Source: Anaerobutyricum faecale (GTDB taxonomy: Bacteria > Bacillota > Clostridia > Lachnospirales > Lachnospiraceae). From it: 10,071 nt of DNA. Below the pieces are notes generated by a model. That model saw nothing but the letters and a program-made list of their open reading frames with translations. It did no database searches and was not told the DNA's origin. The translations under genes and the position numbers were made by a program. Below are positions 1 through 6,356 of the stretch, in pieces. How positions within the stretch are numbered: position 1 is the stretch's first letter; every line of letters begins with the position of its first letter. Location: assembly GCA_019119645.1 (NCBI GenBank), contig DWWR01000106.1, positions 1 through 10,071 on the forward strand, read 5' to 3'.

Positions 1-80
1 GTCTCGCCATTTAAGATGAGACCAGGATAATTCCAGTATGTTGACCTCACCACACAATATGTGCCGACTACTCCCTTATG
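1..80 (-). promoter_or_regulatory. Partial yybP-ykoY (Mn2+) riboswitch, 3' end outside window
   Basis: Read on the minus strand, this stretch has, in the right order, the conserved blocks of the yybP-ykoY riboswitch: CATAAGGGAGTAG (68-80), GTCAACATAC (36-45) and GGCGAGAC (1-8). A 6-bp helix (GGTGAG at 46-51 with CTCATC at 15-20, one G-U pair) closes the middle arm. In the family, the 5' AAGGG segment pairs with a CCTT-type segment directly after GAGAC; that partner would lie just beyond base 1. A promoter sits immediately upstream at 88-116. The class binds Mn2+ and usually switches on manganese exporters, TerC-like membrane proteins or cation P-type ATPases, so the unseen gene to the left is probably one of these. 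The call rests on recalled motif consensus and visible pairing, not on a covariance-model search. Confidence 0.72.
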
Positions 81-87
81 TTTTGTC

Positions 88-116
88 ATTTTACCATAGA
101 AAGGAAAGGGGTTCAA
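88..116 (-). promoter_or_regulatory. SigA-type promoter driving the riboswitch leader
   Basis: On the minus strand a -35 TTGAAC (111-116) and a -10 TAAAAT (88-93) are separated by 17 nt. A TG one base before the -10 makes an extended -10 element. Transcription would start near base 81, right at the 5' end of the riboswitch-like RNA. It is divergent from the TetR-family promoter at 148-175. Confidence 0.65.
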
Positions 117-147
117 TGCTTTTATGAGAAATGTTTTCGATTATCCG

Positions 148-175
148 TTGCCTTTTCATTTTCTCATTGTATAAT
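148..175 (+). promoter_or_regulatory. SigA-type promoter of the TetR-family gene
   Basis: A -35 TTGCCT (148-153) and a perfect -10 TATAAT (170-175) are 16 nt apart. The predicted start near 182 leaves a leader of about 25 nt that holds little besides the ribosome binding site AAAGGAGG (192-199). Confidence 0.65.
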
Positions 176-207
176 ATCGGGTAGAAAGATGAAAGGAGGC
201 GGCACCC

Positions 208-807
208 ATGACTCACGCGGAAAATTCTTTCCAGACCAAAACAAAACTGGCGGAATCTCTAAAGAAGCTTATGACACAGAAACCCTTTTCCAAGATTACC
301 ATCAGCGAGATCATCCGGGAAAGCGGTGTCAACCGCAAGACTTTTTACTATCATTTCGGAGATATGACCGGACTGCTGCGCTGGATGTTTGAGCAAAGCG
401 CTGTCAACGTAGTCAAACAGTATAAACTCCCCCAGGAGTACAAAAAGGCTCTTTCCTTTGTCATGGATTACATTGAGAAGAATTCTTTTATTCTGAACAG
501 CATCTATGACTCAGTCGGACTGGAAGAGATGAAGCTCTTTTTATATCCGGATATCCAAAAAATCATCCGAACCTGCATAGACAGTAAAGAAAAAGAACTG
601 CACCTTCATGTGAAAGAAGAATTTAAATCTTTTATCTGCAATCTCTACACGGAAGGCTTCACCGGCACTCTGCTTCGTCAGATCAAAAGTCCGGAAAAAC
701 TGAGCCGGGAGGAAGCGATCTCTTATTACTCTCTGATCTTAAATGTCTCTCTTCCCACCATTTTAAAAAGCGCTCCCGGGCAGAAACATACACAGCCGGA
801 AACATGA
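208..807 (+). CDS. TetR/AcrR-family transcriptional regulator
   Basis: A 199-residue protein with the size and layout of a TetR-family one-component regulator. The N-terminal helix-turn-helix spans about residues 9-55; its second half, with ITISEIIRESGV and NRKTFYYHFGD (residues 30-52), is the classical TetR recognition region. The rest is helical and poorly conserved, as expected for a ligand and dimerisation domain; it resembles the C-terminal type of DhaS-like regulators, though this subgroup call is tentative. The ATG follows AAAGGAGG by 8 nt. An overlapping reading frame from base 78 was discarded because it has no ribosome binding site. The gene stands alone with its own promoter and diverges from a riboswitch-controlled transcript, so its targets could be itself, that unseen gene, or distant operons. 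Ligand and target are unknown. Confidence 0.9.
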   Translation: MTHAENSFQTKTKLAESLKKLMTQKPFSKITISEIIRESGVNRKTFYYHFGDMTGLLRWMFEQSAVNVVKQYKLPQEYKKALSFVMDYIEKNSFILNSIYDSVGLEEMKLFLYPDIQKIIRTCIDSKEKELHLHVKEEFKSFICNLYTEGFTGTLLRQIKSPEKLSREEAISYYSLILNVSLPTILKSAPGQKHTQPET

Positions 808-832
808 TGCGATTTCCCGGCTGTGTGTGTTT
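784..832. terminator. Hairpin terminator between convergent tetR-type and spo0A-like genes
   Basis: AAACATACACAGCCGG (784-799) pairs with CCGGCTGTGTGTGTTT (817-832), with one G-T pair, and AAA/TTT extends the stem past a single bulged C. The loop is about 10 nt (803-812). The left arm lies within the last codons of the TetR-family gene. The T-run on either strand is short, so termination efficiency is uncertain, but position and stem strength fit a shared bidirectional terminator. Confidence 0.55.
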
Positions 833-875
833 GCAGTCCTCTTTCACAATCCGCTCTTGCCGGCTTTTGTCATGA

Positions 876-1697
876 CTATGCATGCATCCGGTACTCAAGA
901 CGGAGCTTGTCTGCAATGAGGGCGATAAACTCCGAGTTGGTCGGTTTTCCTTTCCCGGCGCTGACCGTATAGCCGAAGAGATCTTCCAGCACATCAATCC
1001 GCCCCCTGTTCCATGCCACCTCAATGGCGTGCCGGATGGCCCGCTCCACGCTGCTTGACGTGGTTTTATATTTTTTTGCGATGGTAGGATACAAAAGCTT
1101 TGTGATATAGTTCAGCAGATTGATATCGTTGACCGTCATCATGATAGCCTCACGAATGTACTGATACCCCTTGATGTGGGCGGGAATGCCGATTTCCCGG
1201 ATGATATTGGTGATATCCGCTTCCAGGCTGTTTTCCACATATCCGGTGGTGGAAAGCACCGGCGTCTCTCTTTTTCCCGCTTCTTCTTCCACTTTTTTCT
1301 GACGGAGACTTTCTTCCCGGGCAGCGGCAATCTGCAGGATCCTCCTGGCCAGATTCTCCGTGCTAAACGGTTTCAGTATGTAATAGGCAACCCCCAGTTT
1401 GCAGGCACACTCGATCATGGACTGATTGCCTATGGATGAGATGATGATAAATGACGGCGCGTGAGCGACACCTGGATCGCTGTTGATTCTCTCTATGACA
1501 GAGAATCCGTCCATCACCGGCAGCACCACGTCAAGAAGTACCAGATCCGGCTGTTTATGGATAATGCTCTCGCAGGCGTCCTGTCCGTTATCCACGCTGT
1601 CCACAAGATTCATATCTTTTCTCTTGTCAAAAAATTCAGCAAGTTCTTTTCTTGAGGTTTCTGAATGATCTGCGACTAAAATATTGATTGTTTTCAT
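876..1697 (-). CDS. spo0A: Spo0A-like response regulator, divergent receiver (downstream paralog)
   Basis: A 273-residue protein with the full Spo0A architecture: a receiver domain (about 3-122), a charged linker (about 123-155) and the Spo0A-specific DNA-binding domain (about 156-270). The DNA-binding part keeps near-invariant family segments: IPAHIKGYQY, VERAIRHAIEVAWNRG, and GKGKPTNSEFIAL near the C-terminus. In the receiver, the phospho-acceptor Asp56 and Lys109 are present and Ser87 fills the Thr/Ser position. The usual paired acids at 10-11 read Asp-His, so one metal-coordinating Asp is missing. The residue before VERA is Ser216, where the tandem paralog has Arg. A GGAGG site precedes the ATG by about 9 nt. 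The gene starts 120 nt after the other Spo0A copy ends, with no clear SigA promoter between, so co-transcription is plausible. Spo0A is the master regulator of sporulation entry; this copy may be phosphorylated differently, bind DNA constitutively, or bind other sites. Confidence 0.88.
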   Translation of the reverse strand: MKTINILVADHSETSRKELAEFFDKRKDMNLVDSVDNGQDACESIIHKQPDLVLLDVVLPVMDGFSVIERINSDPGVAHAPSFIIISSIGNQSMIECACKLGVAYYILKPFSTENLARRILQIAAAREESLRQKKVEEEAGKRETPVLSTTGYVENSLEADITNIIREIGIPAHIKGYQYIREAIMMTVNDINLLNYITKLLYPTIAKKYKTTSSSVERAIRHAIEVAWNRGRIDVLEDLFGYTVSAGKGKPTNSEFIALIADKLRLEYRMHA

Positions 1698-1753
1698 ATG
1701 CTATGTCCTCCGTAATTTTTATACTGTCACTCTGTTGTTCAGCCCGGGATTTT

Positions 1754-1763
1754 ATAACGTTAT
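1754..1763. repeat. 10-bp perfect palindrome in the inter-spo0A gap
   Basis: ATAACGTTAT is self-complementary and lies 57 nt upstream of the downstream Spo0A-like start, in a 120-nt spacer without a recognisable SigA -35/-10 pair. It may be an operator or may be chance in AT-rich DNA. Confidence 0.25.
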
Positions 1764-1806
1764 CTTTTCATCTATGGCTTTTCTCTGCGATCACCGGGTA
1801 TGTCTT

Positions 1807-1813
1807 TTCGCCA
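1807..1813 (-). promoter_or_regulatory. Candidate 0A box upstream of the divergent Spo0A copy
   Basis: On the minus strand the heptamer TGGCGAA fits the Spo0A-binding consensus TGNCGAA. It sits 4 nt past the stop codon of the upstream spo0A copy and about 110 nt before the start of the downstream copy. A single heptamer is expected by chance in several percent of spacers this size, so this is only suggestive of control of one paralog by the other or of self-regulation. Confidence 0.25.
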
Positions 1814-1817
1814 TATT

Positions 1818-2651
1818 TCAGGATACATTTCCCTGCAGTTTATCAAAATCAATGGCATTTTTGTATTCCAGACGGATCTTATCGGAAATCAGCGCGATAA
1901 ATTCCGAATTGGTCGGCTTTCCCTTTCCGGACTGGATGGTATAGCCGAACAGCTCATGAATGGTGTCCATTTTTCCACGGTTCCACGCCACCTCAATGGC
2001 ATGGCGGATGGCCCGCTCCACCCTGGAAGGAGTTGTCTTATGCATCTTCGCAATCGTTGGATACAGCTGTTTTGTGATGGAATTCAGAATATCCATATCC
2101 GTCACCGCCATCTTAATGGAGTCCCTGAGATACTGATATCCTTTGATGTGGGCCGGGACACCGATTTCATGGATGATATTGGTGACGATCACCTCCAGCT
2201 GATATTCCATATCGGTATCTGTCTGTTCTTTTTCCATGGAAATGAACGTTCCACCGTCTTCTCTGGTTCTTTTTCCGCTTTTTACCTGCCGTATTTTTTT
2301 CATAAGTGAATTCTGATCAAAGGGTTTCAGAATCACATACCAGGCGCCCAGTTCCAGCGCTTCCCTCGTAATCATCTCCTGCTCCATGGCAGTCAGCACG
2401 ATAAATGCCGGTTTCTTTTCCATTTCCTTATCTTTCTGTATCTCTTCCAGTACTCCGAGGCCGTCCATCCTTGGCATAATGATATCCAGAAGCACCACGT
2501 CCGGATGGGTCCGGCGGATCATTGACACCGCATCCACGCCGTCGGCGGCGCTTCCGACAATCGTCATGTCCTGCTCCTTTGATACAAGATCCTTCAGATT
2601 ATGACGGATTCTCTCGTTATCATCCGCAATTGCTACATTAATGTTTGACAT
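1818..2651 (-). CDS. spo0A: Sporulation transcription factor Spo0A (canonical-type receiver)
   Basis: A 277-residue response regulator of the Spo0A family. The receiver (about 4-122) has the complete active site: Asp10-Asp11, phospho-acceptor Asp56 in the VVLLDIIMP stretch, Thr87 and Lys109. A variable linker (about 123-150) leads to the DNA-binding domain (about 151-263) with VPAHIKGYQYLR, SRVERAIRHAIEVAWNRG and GKGKPTNSEFIAL. Phosphorylated Spo0A dimerises on 0A boxes and starts the sporulation programme. The frame is open for 8 more codons to an ATG at 2675, but AGGAGG lies inside that extension and is ideally placed for the MSNIN start, which also matches family N-termini. The gene has its own strong promoter and diverges from a sodium:solute symporter; no spoIVB lies upstream, unlike the usual spo0A locus. 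The C-terminal tail after LEYKN is about 10 residues longer than in the tandem paralog. Confidence 0.93.
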   Translation of the reverse strand: MSNINVAIADDNERIRHNLKDLVSKEQDMTIVGSAADGVDAVSMIRRTHPDVVLLDIIMPRMDGLGVLEEIQKDKEMEKKPAFIVLTAMEQEMITREALELGAWYVILKPFDQNSLMKKIRQVKSGKRTREDGGTFISMEKEQTDTDMEYQLEVIVTNIIHEIGVPAHIKGYQYLRDSIKMAVTDMDILNSITKQLYPTIAKMHKTTPSRVERAIRHAIEVAWNRGKMDTIHELFGYTIQSGKGKPTNSEFIALISDKIRLEYKNAIDFDKLQGNVS

Positions 2652-2658
2652 ATAACAT

Positions 2659-2664
2659 CCTCCT
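2659..2664 (-). promoter_or_regulatory. Ribosome binding site that sets the Spo0A start
   Basis: AGGAGG on the minus strand ends 7 nt before the ATG at 2651. It falls inside the longer open frame from 2675, so the longer start would lack an appropriate upstream site; the shorter protein is chosen. Confidence 0.85.
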
Positions 2665-2689
2665 GTAAATTGCAATGCTTTGTACCATC

Positions 2690-2718
2690 ATTATACTTTT
2701 CCAGACAGCTGAATACAA
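2690..2718 (-). promoter_or_regulatory. SigA-type promoter of the spo0A pair
   Basis: On the minus strand TTGTAT (2713-2718) and a perfect TATAAT (2690-2695) are spaced by 17 nt. The start point near 2683 gives a leader of about 30 nt containing AGGAGG. I saw no convincing SigH promoter and no exact 0A box in this spacer. Confidence 0.65.
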
Positions 2719-2924
2719 TTTTATTTTATCGCAATTGTTTATGATATTTATTATAATATGAGCCCCTGCGCTCTAATATGCCTTTTTTCCCAACATTTTT
2801 CTTCTTTTCTGCTCGGGAAAAATCGTTTTCACTCCCATTTTTTTATAACAATTCAGCCTTATATCCGTCATGAACAGAAAGAACGTCGAAAGTTCATCCC
2901 CCATATACAACATTTATTGACTTT
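2719..2924. other. AT-rich spacer between spo0A and the symporter, no gene seen
   Basis: This is the central part of the 390-nt divergent spacer (2652-3041). It is AT- and pyrimidine-rich and has no credible open frame with a ribosome binding site. A small stem-loop (GAGC at 2760-2763 with GCTC at 2770-2773, flanked by ATAT arms) is followed by six T residues on the plus strand (2783-2788). It could end a short plus-strand transcript, but no good promoter pair precedes it. CGTCGAA at 2884-2890 is one base off a 0A box. Confidence 0.5.
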
Positions 2925-2954
2925 TTGAGTTTTATGTGTTAAAGTTTTTATAGT
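2925..2954 (+). promoter_or_regulatory. Candidate promoter of the sodium:solute symporter
   Basis: TTGAGT (2925-2930) and TATAGT (2949-2954) are 18 nt apart. A slightly upstream alternative, TTGACT (2917-2922) with TAAAGT (2940-2945), has a 17-nt spacer. The octamer GTTAAAGT lies in the spacer (2938-2945) and again at the predicted start (2962-2969), positions suited to repressor binding. Confidence 0.45.
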
Positions 2955-2959
2955 TTTTA

Positions 2960-3016
2960 CCGTTAAAGTAACGAAGTGAATATTCTTTTTATCTTCACTT
3001 TTGTATGATTTAACGG
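2960..3016 (+). repeat. Nested inverted repeat in the symporter leader
   Basis: Outer arms CCGTTAAA (2960-2967) and TTTAACGG (3009-3016) are perfect complements. Inside them AAGTGAA (2974-2980) and TTCACTT (2994-3000) form a second stem with a 13-nt loop. As RNA this would fold at the very 5' end of the symporter mRNA, ending 14 nt before the ribosome binding site AGGGAG (3031-3036). There is no T-run directly after the outer stem, so it is not a standard terminator. It may be a leader structure or, as DNA, a pair of operator half-sites. Confidence 0.5.
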
Positions 3017-3041
3017 AAATAAAAAAAGAAAGGGAGAAATT

Positions 3042-4574
3042 ATGAAACTCATTGTCCTGATTATCTACTTTGCTATCTTGATCGGCATCGGATTTTACTG
3101 CCGAAAACACGCAACTGATGTCAATGGATTTGTCCTGGGAGGTCGTTCCGTAGGCCCGTGGCTGACGGCTTTCGCTTACGGCACCTCCTATTTTTCTGCT
3201 GTGGTGTTCGTCGGTTACGCCGGACAGTTCGGCTGGCGTTTCGGCATCGCCGCCACCTGGGCCGGTATTGGAAATGCCATCCTCGGCTCTCTTCTGGCCT
3301 GGATGATCCTGGGACGACGGACGAGGGTCATGTCGCAGCATCTGGATTCTGCCACCATGCCGCAGTTTTTCGGACAGCGGTTTGACAGTCCGTCCTTAAA
3401 AATTGCAGCGTCCGCCATTATTTTCGTATTTCTGATCCCCTATACGGCATCCCTGTACAATGGACTGTCCCGCCTTTTCGGAATGGCCTTCCATATTGAT
3501 TATTCTGTCTGCATCATCATCATGGCTGTGCTTACCGCCATCTACGTGATTGCCGGCGGATATATGGCCACCGCCATCAATGATTTCATCCAGGGAATTA
3601 TCATGCTGGTGGGAATCGTCGCCATCGTGGCGGCTGTGATCAGCAGCAAAGGAGGTTTTACCGCTGCCCTTGACGGACTGGCGCGGGTCACCGACGAGAG
3701 CGTCTCCACCACGCCGGGCATCTTTGCTTCCTTCTTCGGCCCTGAGCCGCTGAACCTGATGTTCGTGGTGATCCTCACATCCCTTGGTACCTGGGGGCTT
3801 CCGCAGATGGTCCAGAAGTTCTACGCCATCCGGGATGAAGATTCGATCAAAAAGGGAACCTTTATCTCCACTATTTTTGCTCTGATCGTGGCCGGCGGAT
3901 GCTATTTTCTCGGCGGATTCGGCCGCCTGTTCTCTGATCAGATCAACATTGCGACTGGTGGATACGATTCCATCATTCCGACTATGCTGGAAAATTTAAG
4001 TCCGGCCCTGATCGCTCTGACGGTGATCCTTGTGTTATCCGCTTCCATGTCCACCCTCTCCTCCCTGGTCATCGCGTCCAGTTCCACACTGACCATTGAC
4101 TTTATCCGGGACATTTTCTTTAAGAAAATGAGAGATGAGCGGCAGGTGCTGATCATCCGGGTGCTCATCGTGGTCTTCATTGCCATCTCTGCCATCCTGG
4201 CTCTCGTTCAGTATAAGAGCAATGTCACCTTTATCGCACAGCTCATGGGGATTTCCTGGGGAGCTCTCGCCGGTGCTTTTCTGGCGCCATTCCTGTACTC
4301 CCTGTACTGGAAGCGCACTACCAAAGCAGCCTGCTGGGTATCTTTCCTTTTCGGCTGTATCCTGATGGTCGTGGATATGGTTGTCCCGTCTGTCCTGCCG
4401 GCCTTCATGCAGTCGCCGATCAACTGCGGTTCCATCGCCATGCTGGCCGGACTCATCCTCGTTCCGGTAGTCAGCCTTCTGACGCCAAAACCAGAGAAAA
4501 AGCTGATGGAAGAAATCTTCTCCTGCTATGAGAAAACAAATGTGGTAGAGCAGAAAACTGCTCTTGGAAAATAG
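3042..4574 (+). CDS. Sodium:solute symporter (SSS family, PutP-like)
   Basis: A 510-residue, very hydrophobic inner-membrane protein with about 13 likely membrane segments, the normal count for the SSS family (LeuT fold), which couples Na+ entry to uptake of amino acids, organic acids, vitamins or sugars. Family marks: FVLGGRSVGPW after the first segment (30-40), AGGYMATAINDFIQG (171-185), matching the SSS signature region, and SASMSTLSSLVIASSS (333-348), the segment carrying Ser/Thr residues of the sodium site in PutP. The C-terminal tail after about residue 482 is cytoplasmic and charged. The ATG follows AGGGAG by 5 nt. The gene is monocistronic: it diverges from spo0A and ends at a strong terminator facing the CoA ligase. 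Homology suggests a proline-type or monocarboxylate-type substrate, but the sequence does not decide it; shared upstream octamers tie it loosely to the ligase and aminotransferase genes. Confidence 0.93.
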   Translation: MKLIVLIIYFAILIGIGFYCRKHATDVNGFVLGGRSVGPWLTAFAYGTSYFSAVVFVGYAGQFGWRFGIAATWAGIGNAILGSLLAWMILGRRTRVMSQHLDSATMPQFFGQRFDSPSLKIAASAIIFVFLIPYTASLYNGLSRLFGMAFHIDYSVCIIIMAVLTAIYVIAGGYMATAINDFIQGIIMLVGIVAIVAAVISSKGGFTAALDGLARVTDESVSTTPGIFASFFGPEPLNLMFVVILTSLGTWGLPQMVQKFYAIRDEDSIKKGTFISTIFALIVAGGCYFLGGFGRLFSDQINIATGGYDSIIPTMLENLSPALIALTVILVLSASMSTLSSLVIASSSTLTIDFIRDIFFKKMRDERQVLIIRVLIVVFIAISAILALVQYKSNVTFIAQLMGISWGALAGAFLAPFLYSLYWKRTTKAACWVSFLFGCILMVVDMVVPSVLPAFMQSPINCGSIAMLAGLILVPVVSLLTPKPEKKLMEEIFSCYEKTNVVEQKTALGK

Positions 4575-4620
4575 GCAGATACAGCAATAAAATACTGAAC
4601 AATAAGACACTTAACAGATA

Positions 4621-4656
4621 AGGGGCGAAACCGATATTGGTTTCGCCCCTGTCATT
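4621..4656 (+). terminator. Intrinsic terminator after the symporter
   Basis: A perfect 12-bp stem, AGGGGCGAAACC (4621-4632) with GGTTTCGCCCCT (4639-4650), has a 6-nt loop and a T-run (4654-4659 region) on the plus strand. It lies between convergent genes and may also slow transcription from the ligase side, although the minus strand lacks a T-run. Confidence 0.88.
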
Positions 4657-4670
4657 TTTTATGATATTTC

Positions 4671-6305
4671 TTATCCCCGGTTCTGCTGCGCTACCAGATG
4701 CTCCGCACCGTATTTTTTGCGAAGAGCCGGTTTTTCAATCTTGCCGGTGGCGTTTCTCGGCACATCGGCAAAGATAATCTTCTTCGGACGTTTGTACCGC
4801 GGCAGTTTCTTGCAATAATCATCAATCTCTTCCTGGGTGCATTCCATACCATCTTTTACGGAAATAATGGCGCCGGTTATCTCTCCCAGCCGTTTGTCCG
4901 GCAGACCGATGACTGCCACATCTTTCACCTTATCATAGGCGCTTAAGAAGTTCTCAATCTGTACCGGATAAATGTTCTCTCCACCGCTGACGATAACGTC
5001 TTTCTTTCTGTCTACCAGGAAATAAAATCCGTCTTCATCCTGCATAGCCATATCGCCGGTAAACAGCCAGCCGTCCCTAAGCGTCTGGGCTGTGGCCTCC
5101 GGATCGTTGTAATAGCAGGTCATCAGTCCAGGCCCCTTCACGCAGAGCTCGCCGACCTCTCCCTGTCTGACCGGATTACCATCCTCATCCACGATCCTGC
5201 ATTCCCATCGGTAACCCGGAACACCGATGGCGCCCACCTTGTCAATATTCTCCACGCCCAGGTGCACACATCCCGGACCAGTGGATTCGGAAAGACCGTA
5301 GTTGGTATCATACTGATGATTCGGGAAATATTCTTTCCAGTGCTTGATCAGAGATGGCGGCACCGGCTGCGCACCGATGTGCATCAGTCTCCACTGGTCA
5401 AGCTCATAGTCAGAGAGCTTGATCTCTCCCCGGTCCAGGCTGTCCAGAATATCCTGAGCCCACGGAACCAGCAGCCAGACGATGGTGCAGTGTTCCTTGG
5501 ACACCGCATCCAGAATAATCTCCGGCGTCGTTCCTTTTAAGAGGACCGCCTTGCTTCCTGCGTAAAGACTTCCCATCCAGTGGAACTTCGCCCCGGTGTG
5601 ATACAGCGGCGGAATACATAAGAAAACGTCATCCCGGCTGGTGCCATGATGCTTCTGTTCCATCTGCGCTGCCTGCATCAGACTCTCATGATTATGTAAA
5701 ATCGCCTTTGGGAATCCGGTGGTTCCGGAAGAAAAGTAGATGGCAGCGTCGTCATCATCCTCCAGACGGATAAGCGGCGGCTGGCTGGAACAGTCTGCCA
5801 CCAGCTCCATATAGCTCTCAGCGAAGGTCGGACAACCGTCTCCCACATAAATGAGAAGGCGTCCCTTGCTCAGTTCTTCCTCGATGGATTCGATTCGTCC
5901 GATAAATTCCGGTCCGAAAAATAAAATGTGAACTTCCGCCAGGTCGGCGCAGTACTGTATCTCTTCTGCGGAAAAACGGAAGTTAAATGGCACCGCAATG
6001 GCTCCTGTCTTTAAAATGCCAAAATAAATCGGCAGCCATTCCAGGCAGTTGAACATGAGGATCGCCACACGGTCTCCCTTCTGAATGCCGCGGCTTAAAA
6101 GCATGTTAGCTACCCGGTTCGCCTTCTCGTCAAAAATACTCCATGTAATCTCTCTCCGGTATGGCATCGGAGAAGTCTGCTGTACCAGATCATATTCTTT
6201 CCAGGTGGTCTTTCTCGTGTCTTTCATTGTCGGATTCAGCTCTACCAGCGCCACCTCATCTCCGTAAAGCTTGTGATTCCGTTCCAGTAAATCCGTAACA
6301 GGCAT
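4671..6305 (-). CDS. AMP-forming acyl/aryl-CoA ligase (ANL superfamily)
   Basis: A 544-residue enzyme of the adenylate-forming superfamily, which activates a carboxylic acid with ATP to an acyl-AMP and transfers it to coenzyme A. Core motifs are intact and in order: phosphate-binding loop SSGTTGFPK (192-200), YGLSEST (336-342), GWLFTGD (412-418), hinge region DRKKDVIVSGGENIYP (432-447), and the C-terminal catalytic lysine in NATGKIEK (Lys522). Length is normal. The N-terminal about 50 residues before the first core helix, including TWKEYDL and PYRREITW, are longer than in short-chain ligases and look like the type seen in some clostridial and carnitine/crotonobetaine-like ligases. The ATG is preceded by GAGGG about 8 nt upstream. 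No membrane segment is seen, so it should be cytosolic. The gene diverges from the aminotransferase. The acid substrate cannot be assigned from sequence. Confidence 0.93.
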   Translation of the reverse strand: MPVTDLLERNHKLYGDEVALVELNPTMKDTRKTTWKEYDLVQQTSPMPYRREITWSIFDEKANRVANMLLSRGIQKGDRVAILMFNCLEWLPIYFGILKTGAIAVPFNFRFSAEEIQYCADLAEVHILFFGPEFIGRIESIEEELSKGRLLIYVGDGCPTFAESYMELVADCSSQPPLIRLEDDDDAAIYFSSGTTGFPKAILHNHESLMQAAQMEQKHHGTSRDDVFLCIPPLYHTGAKFHWMGSLYAGSKAVLLKGTTPEIILDAVSKEHCTIVWLLVPWAQDILDSLDRGEIKLSDYELDQWRLMHIGAQPVPPSLIKHWKEYFPNHQYDTNYGLSESTGPGCVHLGVENIDKVGAIGVPGYRWECRIVDEDGNPVRQGEVGELCVKGPGLMTCYYNDPEATAQTLRDGWLFTGDMAMQDEDGFYFLVDRKKDVIVSGGENIYPVQIENFLSAYDKVKDVAVIGLPDKRLGEITGAIISVKDGMECTQEEIDDYCKKLPRYKRPKKIIFADVPRNATGKIEKPALRKKYGAEHLVAQQNRG

Positions 6306-6356
6306 GTTCTTTCCCTCTTTATCGCTTTAAATTTCAATACTTTTTCAATTTTATTT

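Noticed and set aside
78..392. Open frame of 104 codons overlapping the TetR-type gene
   Set aside because: It has no ribosome binding site, it crosses the promoter and overlaps a clear TetR-family gene in another frame, and its translation resembles no family.
1800..2309. Open frame of 169 codons on the plus strand
   Set aside because: It is an antisense shadow of spo0A, which is unmistakable on the minus strand; no ribosome binding site.
2652..2675. 8-codon N-terminal extension of Spo0A
   Set aside because: It contains the AGGAGG site that serves the next ATG; family proteins start at the equivalent of MSNIN.
2752..2788. Possible small RNA: TATAAT followed by a stem-loop and T-run
   Set aside because: No -35 box at a workable distance from TATAAT, and the -10 would overlap the hairpin, so no transcript can be supported.
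2884..2890. 0A-box-like CGTCGAA upstream of the symporter
   Set aside because: The first base departs from TGNCGAA and it is a single isolated near-match.
4035..4610. Open frame of 191 codons antisense to the symporter
   Set aside because: Its composition (rich in His, Asp, Gly) is that of an antisense frame; it runs over the terminator and has no start signals.
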